From positions 1 to 64,000 of the forward strand of contig MAEX01000022.1 of assembly GCA_002013415.1 (NCBI GenBank): a stretch of DNA of 64,000 nt, given 5' to 3'. Below, in pieces: positions 35,483 to 42,900 of the stretch (the stretch's first letter is position 1; every line of letters begins with the position of its first letter). A model generated the notes under the pieces. It ran no database searches and was not told the DNA's origin. It worked only from the letters and a program-made list of their open reading frames with translations. The position numbers and the translations under genes are program-made. The stretch is from Mycobacterium sp. D16Q14. GTDB taxonomy: Bacteria; Actinomycetota; Actinomycetes; Mycobacteriales; Mycobacteriaceae.

Positions 35483-36640
35483 CTACGCGTCTACCAGCTC
35501 GCCGCGCTCGTCAACCACCACGACCTCGGGCCGCTTCTCTCGATCGATGCGCACGACGAGTTCCGGCTCGCCACCGAACCAGCCGTTGGGCAGGGACAGG
35601 CGCGCGATCTTCTTCCACGTCGAGGAGATCTGTTGGAAGAAGCCACCGGAGTTGTACGGCAGTCCGTACTTCTGGCACAGCTCCCGGACCTCGGGTGCGA
35701 TCTCTGGGTAGCGGTTGGCGGGTAGGTCGGGGAACAGGTGGTGTTCGATCTGGTGCGACAGGTTGCCGCTCATGATGTGGAACAGCCTGCTGCCCTCGAT
35801 GTTCGCGGAGCCGAGCAGCTGGCGGACGTACCACTCGCCGCGCGTTTCGTCCGCGGTCTCCTCCTTGCTGAATGTCTGTACGCCGGACGGAAAGTGCCCG
35901 CAGAAGATGATCGAGAACGTCCAGATATTGCGTATCAGGTTGGCGGATGCATTACCGAGGAAGGTGATCGGGAACAGCGGGCCGGTCAGCGCCGGGTAAA
36001 CCACGTAGTCCTTGAGGACCTGTTTTCCCGCCTTACGCCACATGCCCTTGACGAGTGTCTTGACGTCGTACCACTTGCGCTTGCCCTTGAGGATGTTCTC
36101 GACCTCCAGGTCGTGCACCATGACACCCCACTCGAACAGCAGCATCAATGCCGTTGCCCAGGCGATGTTCCCCAGGTAGTACGGGTTCCACTTCTGCTCG
36201 GGCGCCATCCGCAGGATGCCGTAGCCGATATCGCGATCCATATCGACGACATTGGTGAAGGTGTGGTGCATGTAGTTGTGCGAATGTCGCCACTGATCGG
36301 CGGGGCACACCGTGTCCCACTCGAATTCCCTTGAATTGAGGCCCTTTTCGCGCATCCAGTCGTACTGGCCGTGCATGACGTTGTGCCCGATCTCCATGTT
36401 GTCGAGGATCTTCGACACTGACAACGCGCCCACCGCCGCGAGCCAGACCGGCGGGATGAACCCTAGGTACATCAGGCCGCGCCCGGCGAGCTCGCAGCCG
36501 CGCTGGGTCTTGATGATGGAGTAGATGTACTCGCGGTCGCGGTCGCCCAGATCGGCGACCACGCGGGAGCGCAGTTCGTCCAACTCCTTGCCGAGTGCCT
36601 CGACATCTGCTGCGTTGATGGTGATTTCGTTGCTTGGCAT
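35483..36640 (-). CDS. desA3: Membrane acyl-CoA desaturase (DesA3-like)
   Basis: The 385-residue protein has the three histidine boxes of membrane di-iron desaturases: IGHNVMHGQYD, QWRHSHNYMHHTFTN and SHQIEHHLFPDL, with hydrophobic segments between them. It should introduce a cis double bond (delta-9 class in the M. tuberculosis homologue Rv3229c, recalled) into long-chain acyl-CoA. It starts at ATG 36640 with CAAGGAGAG upstream. The electron-transfer partner gene lies 23 bp upstream in the same orientation, matching the Rv3230c-Rv3229c pair. Confidence 0.93.
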   Translation of the reverse strand: MPSNEITINAADVEALGKELDELRSRVVADLGDRDREYIYSIIKTQRGCELAGRGLMYLGFIPPVWLAAVGALSVSKILDNMEIGHNVMHGQYDWMREKGLNSREFEWDTVCPADQWRHSHNYMHHTFTNVVDMDRDIGYGILRMAPEQKWNPYYLGNIAWATALMLLFEWGVMVHDLEVENILKGKRKWYDVKTLVKGMWRKAGKQVLKDYVVYPALTGPLFPITFLGNASANLIRNIWTFSIIFCGHFPSGVQTFSKEETADETRGEWYVRQLLGSANIEGSRLFHIMSGNLSHQIEHHLFPDLPANRYPEIAPEVRELCQKYGLPYNSGGFFQQISSTWKKIARLSLPNGWFGGEPELVVRIDREKRPEVVVVDERGELVDA

Positions 36641-36663
36641 CTGGCTGCTCTCCTTGAGGTCTA

Positions 36664-37755
36664 TTAGAGGTTGATCGAGACGTCGCCGACGGGGGCGGTG
36701 ATGCAGAGCTGGATGTGCTGGTCGGGGTCGTCGTTCTCGTCGCCGGTGCGCAGGTTCCGGGTGCATCCGGATGTCTTCACCGCCGAGCAGGAGAAGCAGA
36801 TACCCATCCGGCAGCCGAACTCGGGCTGAAGACCGGCCGCTTCGGCCTGTTCGAGGATGGATCGGCCGTCGTTTTCGGCGGTGATGTCGGAGGTGGCGAA
36901 TCGCAGCACGCCCCCGGCCTCTCCGGTGGTGCCCGACGTGGTGAGAGTGAACTCCTCGGTGTGCAGGCGATCGGAGATTCCACGCTCGGCGTACAGCGCG
37001 CCCACCGCTTCGTGCAGGGAAGGCGGGCCACACAGGAAAGTCTGGCCATCGGCGTGCCACGGAGCGACTGCCTGTAGCTTCTCTGCGCTGAAGTATTCGC
37101 CGCCTTCACGTGTGTACTCCATGTGGACCGTGACCGAGGGCAGCTCGCCCAGCTCGGACAGCTCGCGCGCATACGGGTTCTCGTCGGCATGTGGGGCGTA
37201 GTAGAGGACCGCGAGGGTGCCCGGATACCCATTGCCGACAAGGCTTCGTGCCATTGAGAGCACAGGTGTAATCCCACTACCGCCCGCGATGAGCAGCGTC
37301 TGCGCCGGGCGCGGCTCGGGCAGGGTGAAGCTGCCCGTGGCCGGGGTGATGCTGTACACATCGCCGACTGCGGCGTGCTTGTACAGATGGTTCGAGACCA
37401 GGCCGTCGGGCCGTCGGGCGATGGTCAGCTCGATGATGCCGCGGGCGTCGTCGGCACAGGACGGCGAGAAGCACCGGACATGACGAACGCCGTCGATCAC
37501 GACCCCCAGCTGGACGAACTGACCTGCTCGAAAGCCCTTGAACTGGCGGGTTGTGCGTAGTGTCAAGGTCACCGATCGGGTGGTGCGGCGCTGCACGCGA
37601 ACGACACGGGCGCGAGCCTCTTCCCAGGTGATCATCGGGTCGACGAGCTCGAGATACCGGTCGACCGCGTGCGGGGTGAGTGCGGCTGTCAGCAGCCGGC
37701 CCAGGGATGACTCGGGGGTCAGGATGCGTCGGGTGGCTTTGGTTAGAAATGTCAT
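36664..37755 (-). CDS. Ferredoxin-NADP reductase-type electron donor to the desaturase
   Basis: The 363-residue protein has an FAD domain (GFRAGQFVQLGVVIDGVRHV, RCFSPS), an NADPH domain (LLIAGGSGITPVLSMARSL, ending FLCGPPS), and a C-terminal plant-type 2Fe-2S domain with Cys residues in GCRMGICFSCSAVKTSGC and a fourth in HIQLC. This order passes electrons from NADPH to the desaturase, as for Rv3230c/DesA3. ATG 37755 is preceded by GGAGGGAG. The gene is first in the desaturase operon, facing a TetR regulator with a palindrome between them. Confidence 0.92.
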   Translation of the reverse strand: MTFLTKATRRILTPESSLGRLLTAALTPHAVDRYLELVDPMITWEEARARVVRVQRRTTRSVTLTLRTTRQFKGFRAGQFVQLGVVIDGVRHVRCFSPSCADDARGIIELTIARRPDGLVSNHLYKHAAVGDVYSITPATGSFTLPEPRPAQTLLIAGGSGITPVLSMARSLVGNGYPGTLAVLYYAPHADENPYARELSELGELPSVTVHMEYTREGGEYFSAEKLQAVAPWHADGQTFLCGPPSLHEAVGALYAERGISDRLHTEEFTLTTSGTTGEAGGVLRFATSDITAENDGRSILEQAEAAGLQPEFGCRMGICFSCSAVKTSGCTRNLRTGDENDDPDQHIQLCITAPVGDVSINL

Positions 37756-37772
37756 TCGAACTCCCTCCGTTA

Positions 37773-37803
37773 GGTTAACGAATGTACACTGAAAGTGTGA
37801 ACC
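37773..37803. promoter_or_regulatory. Candidate operator for the desaturase operon
   Basis: An imperfect palindrome, outer GGTT (37773-37776) and AACC (37800-37803), encloses the perfect ACACT-GAA-AGTGT (37786-37798). It lies 18 bp upstream of the reductase start and between the divergent operon and regulator, the expected place for a DesT/FabR-like repressor. Confidence 0.55.
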
Positions 37804-37868
37804 AATATGCCCCCTCTCAGTCAAGCCGTAATCACCGTGTCGGTCATCACAGCGATACAGTGACCGCT

Positions 37869-38516
37869 ATGACCAGTCGTCGTGAGCGGGGACCGCATTC
37901 GGGTGTCTCCACGCGGCGCGAATCGGTTCGGGGTGAGCAGAAACTGCGCACCCGCACCTCGCTGATTGAGGCGGCTCTCGAACTTTCACGAACCCAGGCC
38001 TTCTCAGGGCTCAGCCTGCGCGATGTGGCCCGTAGAGCGGGGATCTCGCCGACGGCCTTCTATCGCCACTTCTCGTCGCTGGATGACCTGGGCGTCGCGT
38101 TGGCCGAGGAAGGGATGCGCATAGCGCGGGGTATCGCGCGGGAAATCCGGCGACGTGAACCGGCGTCATTGGCGGAGGCCATGCGGATCCTTGCCGAGCA
38201 GGTGCAGGAAAACCCCGATCAGCTGCGGTTTGTTGTCACCGAGCGGTACACCGCACCCACCGAGGTGCGGCGGGCGGTGAACATCGAGATGCGGCTGCTC
38301 GCGGGGGAGCTGGCGATTGATCTGGCGCGCCGCGACCAGATGCGCCTGTGGGAGTCCGCCGACCTCACGACGGCGGCCAACCTGATTTTGTCGATCGCCG
38401 CCAACGCGGTCGCCGAGTTGGTGCAGCCCGACGCCGAGACCGACGACGTGGTCGAGAACGCCACCAGCGCGCTGACGATGGCCTTTGTAGGCCTGCAGAA
38501 CTGGCGCTCCCAGTAA
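37869..38516 (+). CDS. TetR-family regulator of DesT/FabR type
   Basis: The 215-residue protein starts at ATG 37869, 7 nt after the -10 TACAGT (37856-37861); longer frames from 37782 are rejected. The HTH region reads LIEAALELSRTQAFSGLSLR, then DVARRAGISPTAFYRHF and DLGVALAEEGM, the pattern of FabR and DesT repressors that sense the saturated/unsaturated acyl-CoA ratio. The divergent desaturase-reductase pair is the same arrangement as Pseudomonas DesT-DesCB. I infer that it controls membrane lipid unsaturation here. Confidence 0.8.
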   Translation: MTSRRERGPHSGVSTRRESVRGEQKLRTRTSLIEAALELSRTQAFSGLSLRDVARRAGISPTAFYRHFSSLDDLGVALAEEGMRIARGIAREIRRREPASLAEAMRILAEQVQENPDQLRFVVTERYTAPTEVRRAVNIEMRLLAGELAIDLARRDQMRLWESADLTTAANLILSIAANAVAELVQPDAETDDVVENATSALTMAFVGLQNWRSQ

Positions 38517-38523
38517 GAGCTCG

Positions 38524-38685
38524 CTAGTCGCGGCGCTCCGCGTCGCCGAGTCGCTGATGCAGCCGGTCGCGGATCTCATCCACCGTGTACGCCTCGCGTT
38601 TGCGTTGATCGCGCACGACCAGCACGCCCCCTGCTGCCACCCCGACGGCCCCGGCGAGCCCGAGCCACTTCCACATGTTGGCCAT
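38524..38685 (-). CDS. Putative 53-aa single-pass membrane microprotein
   Basis: On the minus strand ATG 38685 opens a 53-codon frame ending at TAG 38524-38526. The peptide begins MANMWKWLGLAGAVGVAAGG, continues VLVVRDQRKREAYTVDEIRD, and ends in RLGDAERRD: one N-terminal membrane helix followed by a charged cytosolic helix. The minus-strand -10 TAACCT (38692-38697) ends 6 nt before the ATG, and GGAG lies within that spacer. The sharp hydrophobic-to-charged layout and the promoter support a real gene; function unknown. Confidence 0.6.
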   Translation of the reverse strand: MANMWKWLGLAGAVGVAAGGVLVVRDQRKREAYTVDEIRDRLHQRLGDAERRD

Positions 38686-38691
38686 CGCTCC

Positions 38692-38701
38692 AGGTTACGG
38701 T
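38692..38701. promoter_or_regulatory. Bidirectional promoter with overlapping -10 elements
   Basis: The 10-bp sequence AGGTTACGGT holds TACGGT on the plus strand (38696-38701, 6 nt before ATG 38708) and TAACCT on the minus strand (38697-38692, 6 nt before ATG 38685). The two hexamers share the central TA, so both leaderless genes would start from one melted region. Confidence 0.55.
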
Positions 38702-38707
38702 GCGGGG

Positions 38708-39424
38708 ATGAGCCGCTTGCGTGATGATGGTCGGGCCGTGTCGATCGATGAGGCACTCGATGCGACGCGCACCGGTGACATCTGGGTGTTCCGCGGACGT
38801 TCGGGCCCCGATCGACTCATCCAGACGTTGTCGAACAGCCCGGTCAACCACGTCGGCATGACGGTGGCGATCGACGATCTGCCGCCGCTCATGTGGCATG
38901 CCGAACTGGGCAACAAACTCACCGACGTATGGACTGGCGATAACCACCGGGGAGTGCAACTGCACGATGCGCGCGCGGCGATCGAGCGATGGGCACACGT
39001 GTATGGACAACGGTGCTGGCTGCGGCAGCTGAGCCCGCGGGTAACCCGTGAGCAGGAGAACGCCGCACTACGCGTGGTGGCCAGGATGGACGGGACGCCG
39101 TTTCCGGCCACCGCACGACTGACCGGTCGCTGGATGCGGGGACGGCTTCCCACGGTCAGCGACCTCACCCGCGGACTGCCCTTTGTGCATAAGAAGGTTC
39201 GCGAGGTGGCCGAGAGGGACATCACAAAGCAACGGCAGGCCGGGTTGGAGACAGCGTTCTGCGCCGAGGCGGTGGCGATCACGCTCGAGGAGATGGGGTT
39301 GCTCGTCACCGAGAAGCGCTCGAACTACTTCGACCCGGGATCGTTCTGGAGTGGCGACGACTTGCCGATGGCGGTGGGTTACTCCCTGGGCAGGGAGATC
39401 GCTGTTGAGGTGCCGGAGGGTTAG
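38708..39424 (+). CDS. Permuted papain-like (YiiX/NlpC-P60-type) hydrolase-like protein
   Basis: The 238-residue protein starts at ATG 38708 behind a -10 TACGGT. It has TGDIWVFRGRSGPDRLIQTL followed by NSPVNHVGMTVAID, the N-terminal His motif, and TAFCAEAVAITLEEMGL near the C-terminus, supplying Cys. His before Cys is the circularly permuted order seen in YiiX-like NlpC/P60 proteins, which act on amide or thioester bonds in lipids or peptides. No signal peptide is evident. The substrate is unknown. The stop overlaps that of fdhD on the other strand. Confidence 0.6.
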   Translation: MSRLRDDGRAVSIDEALDATRTGDIWVFRGRSGPDRLIQTLSNSPVNHVGMTVAIDDLPPLMWHAELGNKLTDVWTGDNHRGVQLHDARAAIERWAHVYGQRCWLRQLSPRVTREQENAALRVVARMDGTPFPATARLTGRWMRGRLPTVSDLTRGLPFVHKKVREVAERDITKQRQAGLETAFCAEAVAITLEEMGLLVTEKRSNYFDPGSFWSGDDLPMAVGYSLGREIAVEVPEG

Positions 39425-40242
39425 ATGACTCGATCCATCCGGGTGTAGACGTTCATGCTGTCTTCGCGCAGGAAGGCGACGAGCGTCATTCCCGACTGCG
39501 CTGCCAGGTCCACGGCCAACGAGGACGGCGCCGACACCGCGGCCAGGATGGGAATACCTGCCATGGTTGCCTTCTGAGCCAGCTCGAAGGAGGCCCGCCC
39601 ACTGACCAGCAGCACGGTCGCGGTGAGAGGCACACGGCCGCTCTCGAGAGCCCACCCGATCACCTTGTCCACCGCGTTATGCCGGCCGATGTCTTCGCGC
39701 ACCGCCAGCACGGTTCCGTCCACGGTGAACAGTGCGGCGGCATGAAGCCCACCGGTCGTGGCGAAAACCTTTTGTGCTGAACGAAGTTTGTCGGGCAGGC
39801 CCACCAGGGTGTGCGAGTCGATGGTGGAGGGGTCGTCGCCGGGGGAGAAGCGGCTGATGGTGCGCACCGCCTCCAGTGAGCCCTTACCGCAGACGCCGCA
39901 GGAGGAGGTGGTGTAGAAGTTCCTCGTCACCGCCGGGTCGGGTGCGGGAACCCCGGGTGCCAGGGTGACATCCAGCACGTTGTAGGTGTTCAGGCCGCCG
40001 GGTCCGTTGCCCTGGCAGTAGCGCACGGTCAGCAGGTCATCGCGGCTGGAGATGACACCCTCGGTGAGCAGGAACCCTTGGGTGAGTTCGACATCCGATC
40101 CGGGGGTGCGCATGGTGACGGCCACCGCGCGCCCATTCACCCGAATTTCCAGGGGTTCCTCGACGACGAGCGTCTCGCTGCGATCGCCTCGTCCGACACC
40201 CTCGATACGCCGGATCTTGCGGTTGTCGGTGACCCTACCCAC
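39421..40242 (-). CDS. fdhD: Formate dehydrogenase accessory sulfurtransferase FdhD
   Basis: The 273-residue protein has the redox/sulfur-transfer loop TSSCGVCGKGS (C-x2-C), RPFSPGDD-type region (SRFSPGDDPSTIDSHTLVGL), FTVDGTVLAVREDIGRHNAV and ATVLLVSGRASFELAQKA. FdhD passes sulfur from the cysteine desulfurase IscS to the bis-MGD cofactor of formate dehydrogenase-like enzymes. The start GTG 40242 overlaps the end of fdhF by 8 bp, so the chaperone is coupled to its client. Confidence 0.95.
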   Translation of the reverse strand: MGRVTDNRKIRRIEGVGRGDRSETLVVEEPLEIRVNGRAVAVTMRTPGSDVELTQGFLLTEGVISSRDDLLTVRYCQGNGPGGLNTYNVLDVTLAPGVPAPDPAVTRNFYTTSSCGVCGKGSLEAVRTISRFSPGDDPSTIDSHTLVGLPDKLRSAQKVFATTGGLHAAALFTVDGTVLAVREDIGRHNAVDKVIGWALESGRVPLTATVLLVSGRASFELAQKATMAGIPILAAVSAPSSLAVDLAAQSGMTLVAFLREDSMNVYTRMDRVI

Positions 40243-42571
40243 GGGCCACCAATCGAATCACGATCGCCTTCGACACCGGGGTGTTGGATCTTTCGGCGAC
40301 ATGGTCAAGGGGCACAAGCGGATTGGTCTCCGGATAGTAGGCGGCGGCGTTGCCTCGCGGGGTGGAGTACGGCACCAGGAGAAAGTCCTCGGCTCGGCGC
40401 TCTTCAAGCCCCCCGTTAGCGCCCGGGTACTCAGATACCAGATCAACCCGCGCGCCCTCGGTCAACCCGAATGCCGCAAGATCTTCCGGGTTGACGAAAA
40501 CCACCCGGCGGCCGCCCTTGACGCCTCGGTAACGGTCGTCCAGGCCGTAGATGGTGGTGTTGTACTGGTCATGGCTGCGCAGTGTCTGCAGCACCAACCG
40601 CCCCGGGGGCACCGGCACCCACTCCAACGGTGCCACCGAGAAGTTGGCCTTACCTGTGTTGGTTGGGAACTGGCGCTCGTCGCGAGGCGGGTGCGGCAGC
40701 GCGAACCCATCCGGCTGGCGGACCTTGGTGTTGTAATCGGCGCATCCGGGCACCACCCGTGAGATGGCATCGCGGATGGTGTCGTAGTCGTCGATAAACC
40801 GCCCCCACGGCACGGGGTGCCGGGGCCCCAGGATGGCGCCAGCCAGTTGGCAGACGATGGCGACCTCGCTGCGCAGCACCGTGCTCGGTGGATGCAGGCT
40901 GCCGCGCGACAGATGCACCATGGACATCGAATCCTCCACGGAAACAAGCTGTTTACCGGATTCTTGGATGTCCCTGTCGGTGCGTCCGAGGGTGGGCAGG
41001 ATGATTGCAGTGCGTCCATTCACGAGGTGACTGCGGTTAAGTTTGGTGGAGATCTGAACGGTCAGTGCGCAATTGCGTAGTGCGGCCTCGGTGACGGCAG
41101 TGTCGGGGGTGGCCGACGCGAAGTTGCCGCCCATGCCGATGAACACCGAGACCTTGCCGTCCCGCATGGCCCGGATCGCGTCAACCGTGTCGAATCCGTG
41201 CTTGCGGGGGGTGGTGATTCCGAACTCGGAATCCAGTGCGGCCAGGAAGGTTTCGGGCATCTTTTCCCAGATGCCCATGGTGCGGTCGCCCTGGACGTTT
41301 GAGTGACCGCGCACAGGGCACACTCCCGCACCGGGCTTGCCGATCATGCCGCGCATCAGCAGCAGATTCGTCGCTTCGCCGATGGTGGCAACCGCGTGCC
41401 GATGCTGGGTGAGGCCCATGGCCCAGCAGAAGATGGTGCGCTTCGATTCGGCTAAGAGTGTGGCAACCGTCTTCAACTGGGCCATGTCGATACCCGTTGC
41501 CCGCGTGACGGTTTCCCAGTCGACCGTCCGCGTCCGCGCGGCCCATTCCTCGTAGCCCGCGCAATGCTCATCGATGAACTGCCGGTCGACGATGCTCCCG
41601 GGGTTGGCGTCTTCGGCCTCCAGTAGCAGCCGGCCCAGCCCTGCGAAGAGCGCCATATCGCCACCGAGCCGAATCTGCACGAACTCGTCGGCGATCGCCA
41701 CGCCGTGGCCGATCACGCCGTTGACCTTCTGCGGGTCCTTGAATCGGAGCAGCCCGGCCTCGGGGAGTGGGTTGACGGCAATGATCTTGGCGCCGTTGGC
41801 TTTAGCCTTCTCCAACACCGAAAGCATGCGGGGATGGTTGGTACCGGGATTCTGGCCGGCGATGAGAATGACGTCGGCGTGCTCGATATCGGGCACCGAT
41901 ACCGAGCCCTTACCGATGCCGATGGAGTCCGTCAGCGCGGTGCCCGACGACTCGTGGCACATGTTGGAACAGTCGGGCAAGTTGTTGGTGCCCAGGCTGC
42001 GGACCAGTAGCTGGTAGCAGAATGCGGCCTCGTTGCTGGTGCGCCCCGAAGTGTAGAAAACTAGGCGATCCGGGTCGGTGGTGGCCTTGATCTCGTTGGC
42101 GATGAGCTCGTACGCGTCGTCCCAATCAATCGGCCGGTAGTGCGATTCGCCCGGGCGCAGCACCATCGGGTGGGTCAGCCGACCTTGCTGGCTGAGCCAG
42201 TATTCGGGCAGCTCGCGGAGTTCCTCCACGGAGTGCTGGGCAAAAAATGCCGGGGTGACTGTGCGCTTAGTCGCCTCTTCCGCAACCGCTTTGGCCCCGT
42301 TCTCGCAGAACTCAGCAAGTTTGCGGTGACCCGGGGTTTCGGGCCATGCGCAACCTGGGCAGTCAAAACCGTGGCGTTGATTCAGCTTGGCCAGCGTCGC
42401 GGCGGTGCGCAATGGCCCCATTTGCTCGAAACCGCGTTGCAGGGAAACGCCGACAGCGGTCATCCCCGCGGCAACGTCCTTGGCTCCGGTGACGTCAATG
42501 TGGGGTTCGCCGTTCTCGCCCGGTTCGTGTTCTGTGCGTTGAACAACCGTCGGTATCCGGTGTCCGGTCAT
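40235..42571 (-). CDS. fdhF: FdhF-like molybdopterin oxidoreductase (YdeP/TIGR01701 type)
   Basis: The 778-residue protein is read from ATG 42571 (MTGHRIPTVV), with ATG 42580 an alternative. The N-terminus has FDCPGCAWPETPGHR and FCENGAK, the three-cysteine iron-sulfur motif of the YdeP-like branch; DCSNMCHESSGTAL contains the likely molybdenum ligand Cys; the bis-MGD binding C-terminal domain has LQTLRSHDQYNTTIYG. The physiological substrate of this branch is not settled; formate is the annotation by habit, and YdeP-like members have been tied to acid resistance. It forms an overlapping operon with fdhD; Rv2900c-Rv2899c is the recalled counterpart. Confidence 0.88.
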   Translation of the reverse strand: MTGHRIPTVVQRTEHEPGENGEPHIDVTGAKDVAAGMTAVGVSLQRGFEQMGPLRTAATLAKLNQRHGFDCPGCAWPETPGHRKLAEFCENGAKAVAEEATKRTVTPAFFAQHSVEELRELPEYWLSQQGRLTHPMVLRPGESHYRPIDWDDAYELIANEIKATTDPDRLVFYTSGRTSNEAAFCYQLLVRSLGTNNLPDCSNMCHESSGTALTDSIGIGKGSVSVPDIEHADVILIAGQNPGTNHPRMLSVLEKAKANGAKIIAVNPLPEAGLLRFKDPQKVNGVIGHGVAIADEFVQIRLGGDMALFAGLGRLLLEAEDANPGSIVDRQFIDEHCAGYEEWAARTRTVDWETVTRATGIDMAQLKTVATLLAESKRTIFCWAMGLTQHRHAVATIGEATNLLLMRGMIGKPGAGVCPVRGHSNVQGDRTMGIWEKMPETFLAALDSEFGITTPRKHGFDTVDAIRAMRDGKVSVFIGMGGNFASATPDTAVTEAALRNCALTVQISTKLNRSHLVNGRTAIILPTLGRTDRDIQESGKQLVSVEDSMSMVHLSRGSLHPPSTVLRSEVAIVCQLAGAILGPRHPVPWGRFIDDYDTIRDAISRVVPGCADYNTKVRQPDGFALPHPPRDERQFPTNTGKANFSVAPLEWVPVPPGRLVLQTLRSHDQYNTTIYGLDDRYRGVKGGRRVVFVNPEDLAAFGLTEGARVDLVSEYPGANGGLEERRAEDFLLVPYSTPRGNAAAYYPETNPLVPLDHVAERSNTPVSKAIVIRLVARG

Positions 42572-42900
42572 AGTTCTCATTCTGGCCCTGTGGGGGGCGT
42601 CTGGGTGCCACAACCCCCGAATGCTGGTCCTGGGGTGGCGGCTTAGAGAGGCAACCAAGCAGATGCTTGGCCCATCCTTGTGATTTGCCTCACGTCTACT
42701 GGCGGGTAGTGAGGTAACGGCACAGGCCAGGCCGCAGGTGGCGACTCGACACGTGTCAAGTTTCACGCCCGCGGGTATGCCCTCGTCAAGGTCAGCGGTG
42801 TGAAAGTGCAATAATCGGTACCGAGAGTGACAGAAAACTCTGCTGAATGGTGGCGTACGTACCGTCACCGCCAGAGTTCGTCGTGAAAGGTAGGTCACCG
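42572..42900. promoter_or_regulatory. Divergent intergenic region between fdhF and korA
   Basis: This 329-bp gap must hold the promoters of the fdhF-fdhD and korA-korB operons. An imperfect inverted repeat, TTGCCTCAC (42685-42693) and GTGAGGTAA (42709-42717), could be a regulator site. An AT-rich CAATAATC near 42811 may be part of the korA -10. A minus-strand CAGAAT 7 nt before ATG 42571 may serve fdhF. None is certain. Confidence 0.4.

Noticed and set aside
37782..37868. Longer N-terminus for the DesT-like regulator
   Set aside because: The extra residues would lie over the candidate operator, and TACAGT is correctly spaced before ATG 37869.
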